Below are positions 63,848 to 64,000 of a stretch of DNA of 64,000 bases, piece by piece. Numbering within the stretch: the stretch's first letter is position 1; every line of letters starts with the position of its first letter. The notes beneath the pieces were generated by a model, which was given only the letters and a program-made list of their open reading frames with translations, was not told where the DNA came from and ran no database searches. Origin of the DNA: Pelosinus fermentans DSM 17108 (lineage in GTDB: Bacteria > Bacillota > Negativicutes > DSM-13327); NCBI RefSeq assembly GCF_000271485.2, contig NZ_AKVN02000001.1, positions 4,532,501 through 4,596,500 of the forward strand, given 5' to 3'. The position numbers and the translations under genes are program-made.

Positions 63848-64000
63848 GTCACACCACCGATTTGAATACATAGAACCGTCACATCATCACAGCGAACACC
63901 CTCTTCGCCTATCTGCTTTATCGCTGCAACCAGCTGGTCATAATCAGCATCCAGTGAAATAGCAGTTCCCGCCATCAGACGATCAGCTATACCGTCACTA
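63844..64000 (-). CDS. C-terminal end of a probable SpoIIE/PP2C-type phosphatase (partial)
   Basis: Only the last 51 residues are visible, with the start beyond base 64000. They read LMAGTAISLDADYDQLVAAI and later CDDVTVLCIQIGGVT before the stop. The closing D-D-x-T-V is the metal-binding end motif of PP2C/SpoIIE serine phosphatases. The domain order upstream and the target are unknown. The stop codon falls inside the terminal repeat of the neighbouring MITE-like element, so the very end of the protein may have been altered by insertion. Confidence 0.6.
   Translation of the reverse strand, partial: SDGIADRLMAGTAISLDADYDQLVAAIKQIGEEGVRCDDVTVLCIQIGGVT

Overview
The window reads as a 64 kb piece of chromosome from an anaerobic, low-to-mid GC member of the Firmicutes, most likely a Negativicute close to Pelosinus or Sporomusa. 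The grounds are strong AGGAGG-type ribosome binding sites, frequent TTG and GTG starts, oxygen-sensitive chemistry (a glycyl radical enzyme with its activase, a 4-hydroxybutyryl-CoA dehydratase, radical SAM enzymes), and a tandem cobT pair of the kind known as arsAB in Sporomusa ovata. The genus is an inference. I saw no rRNA, tRNA, CRISPR array, prophage or transposase gene.

Layout. 1-6.0 kb: a truncated DcuS/CitA-type sensor kinase, mutY-msrA, a HAD hydrolase, an anchored hypothetical protein and two nitroreductases. 6.1-9.4 kb: a magnesium module, in which two complete M-box (Mg2+) riboswitches in series precede a PRC/MgtE_N/CBS protein lacking the MgtE channel and an Nramp homologue with non-canonical metal-site motifs. 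9.6-16 kb: an EamA exporter and an Ugp-type sugar ABC operon with a TIM-barrel isomerase. 16-19.9 kb: an aminotransferase and azlCD divergent from a MocR-type regulator. 19.9-27.2 kb: a 4-hydroxybutyrate operon (transporter, abfD, NifU-like protein, CGGC protein, CoA-transferase, unknown protein) behind a sigma-54 promoter, with its PAS/AAA+ activator gene upstream. 27.4-35 kb: a NusG-II protein, aldA, a serine acetyltransferase, and a trans-4-hydroxyproline dehydratase operon (XRE-cupin regulator, activase, hypD). 35.6-41.1 kb: a PAS histidine kinase, a QueG-like Fe-S protein, metY, an EamA exporter and a 68-aa protein. 41.3-49.1 kb: a CecR/Ybh-like efflux operon, manC, and a coupled GGDEF/HD-GYP pair. 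49.5-54 kb: two bioB paralogues behind a BirA box, then two cobT paralogues. 54.2-60.4 kb: cheW and a soluble PocR-domain chemoreceptor, an orphan eutJ-like gene, a secreted metallophosphatase and phosphoglucomutase. 60.7-63.6 kb: a polar amino acid ABC operon. The right edge holds a MITE-like element and the 3' end of a probable SpoIIE/PP2C phosphatase gene.

Dispersed palindromic repeats punctuate the intergenic regions. One family begins GAACCACAAAGGCGC or GAACCGCAGAGGCGC; two copies (54067-54161 and 56913-57013) are near-identical in opposite orientation. A second family carries GAGCGAAGCAATC arms.

The leads I rate highest are the tandem M-box magnesium module, the bioB/bioB/cobT/cobT cluster in which the first BioB lacks one [2Fe-2S] cysteine, and the sigma-54 4-hydroxybutyrate operon that carries its own NifU-like and CGGC proteins.
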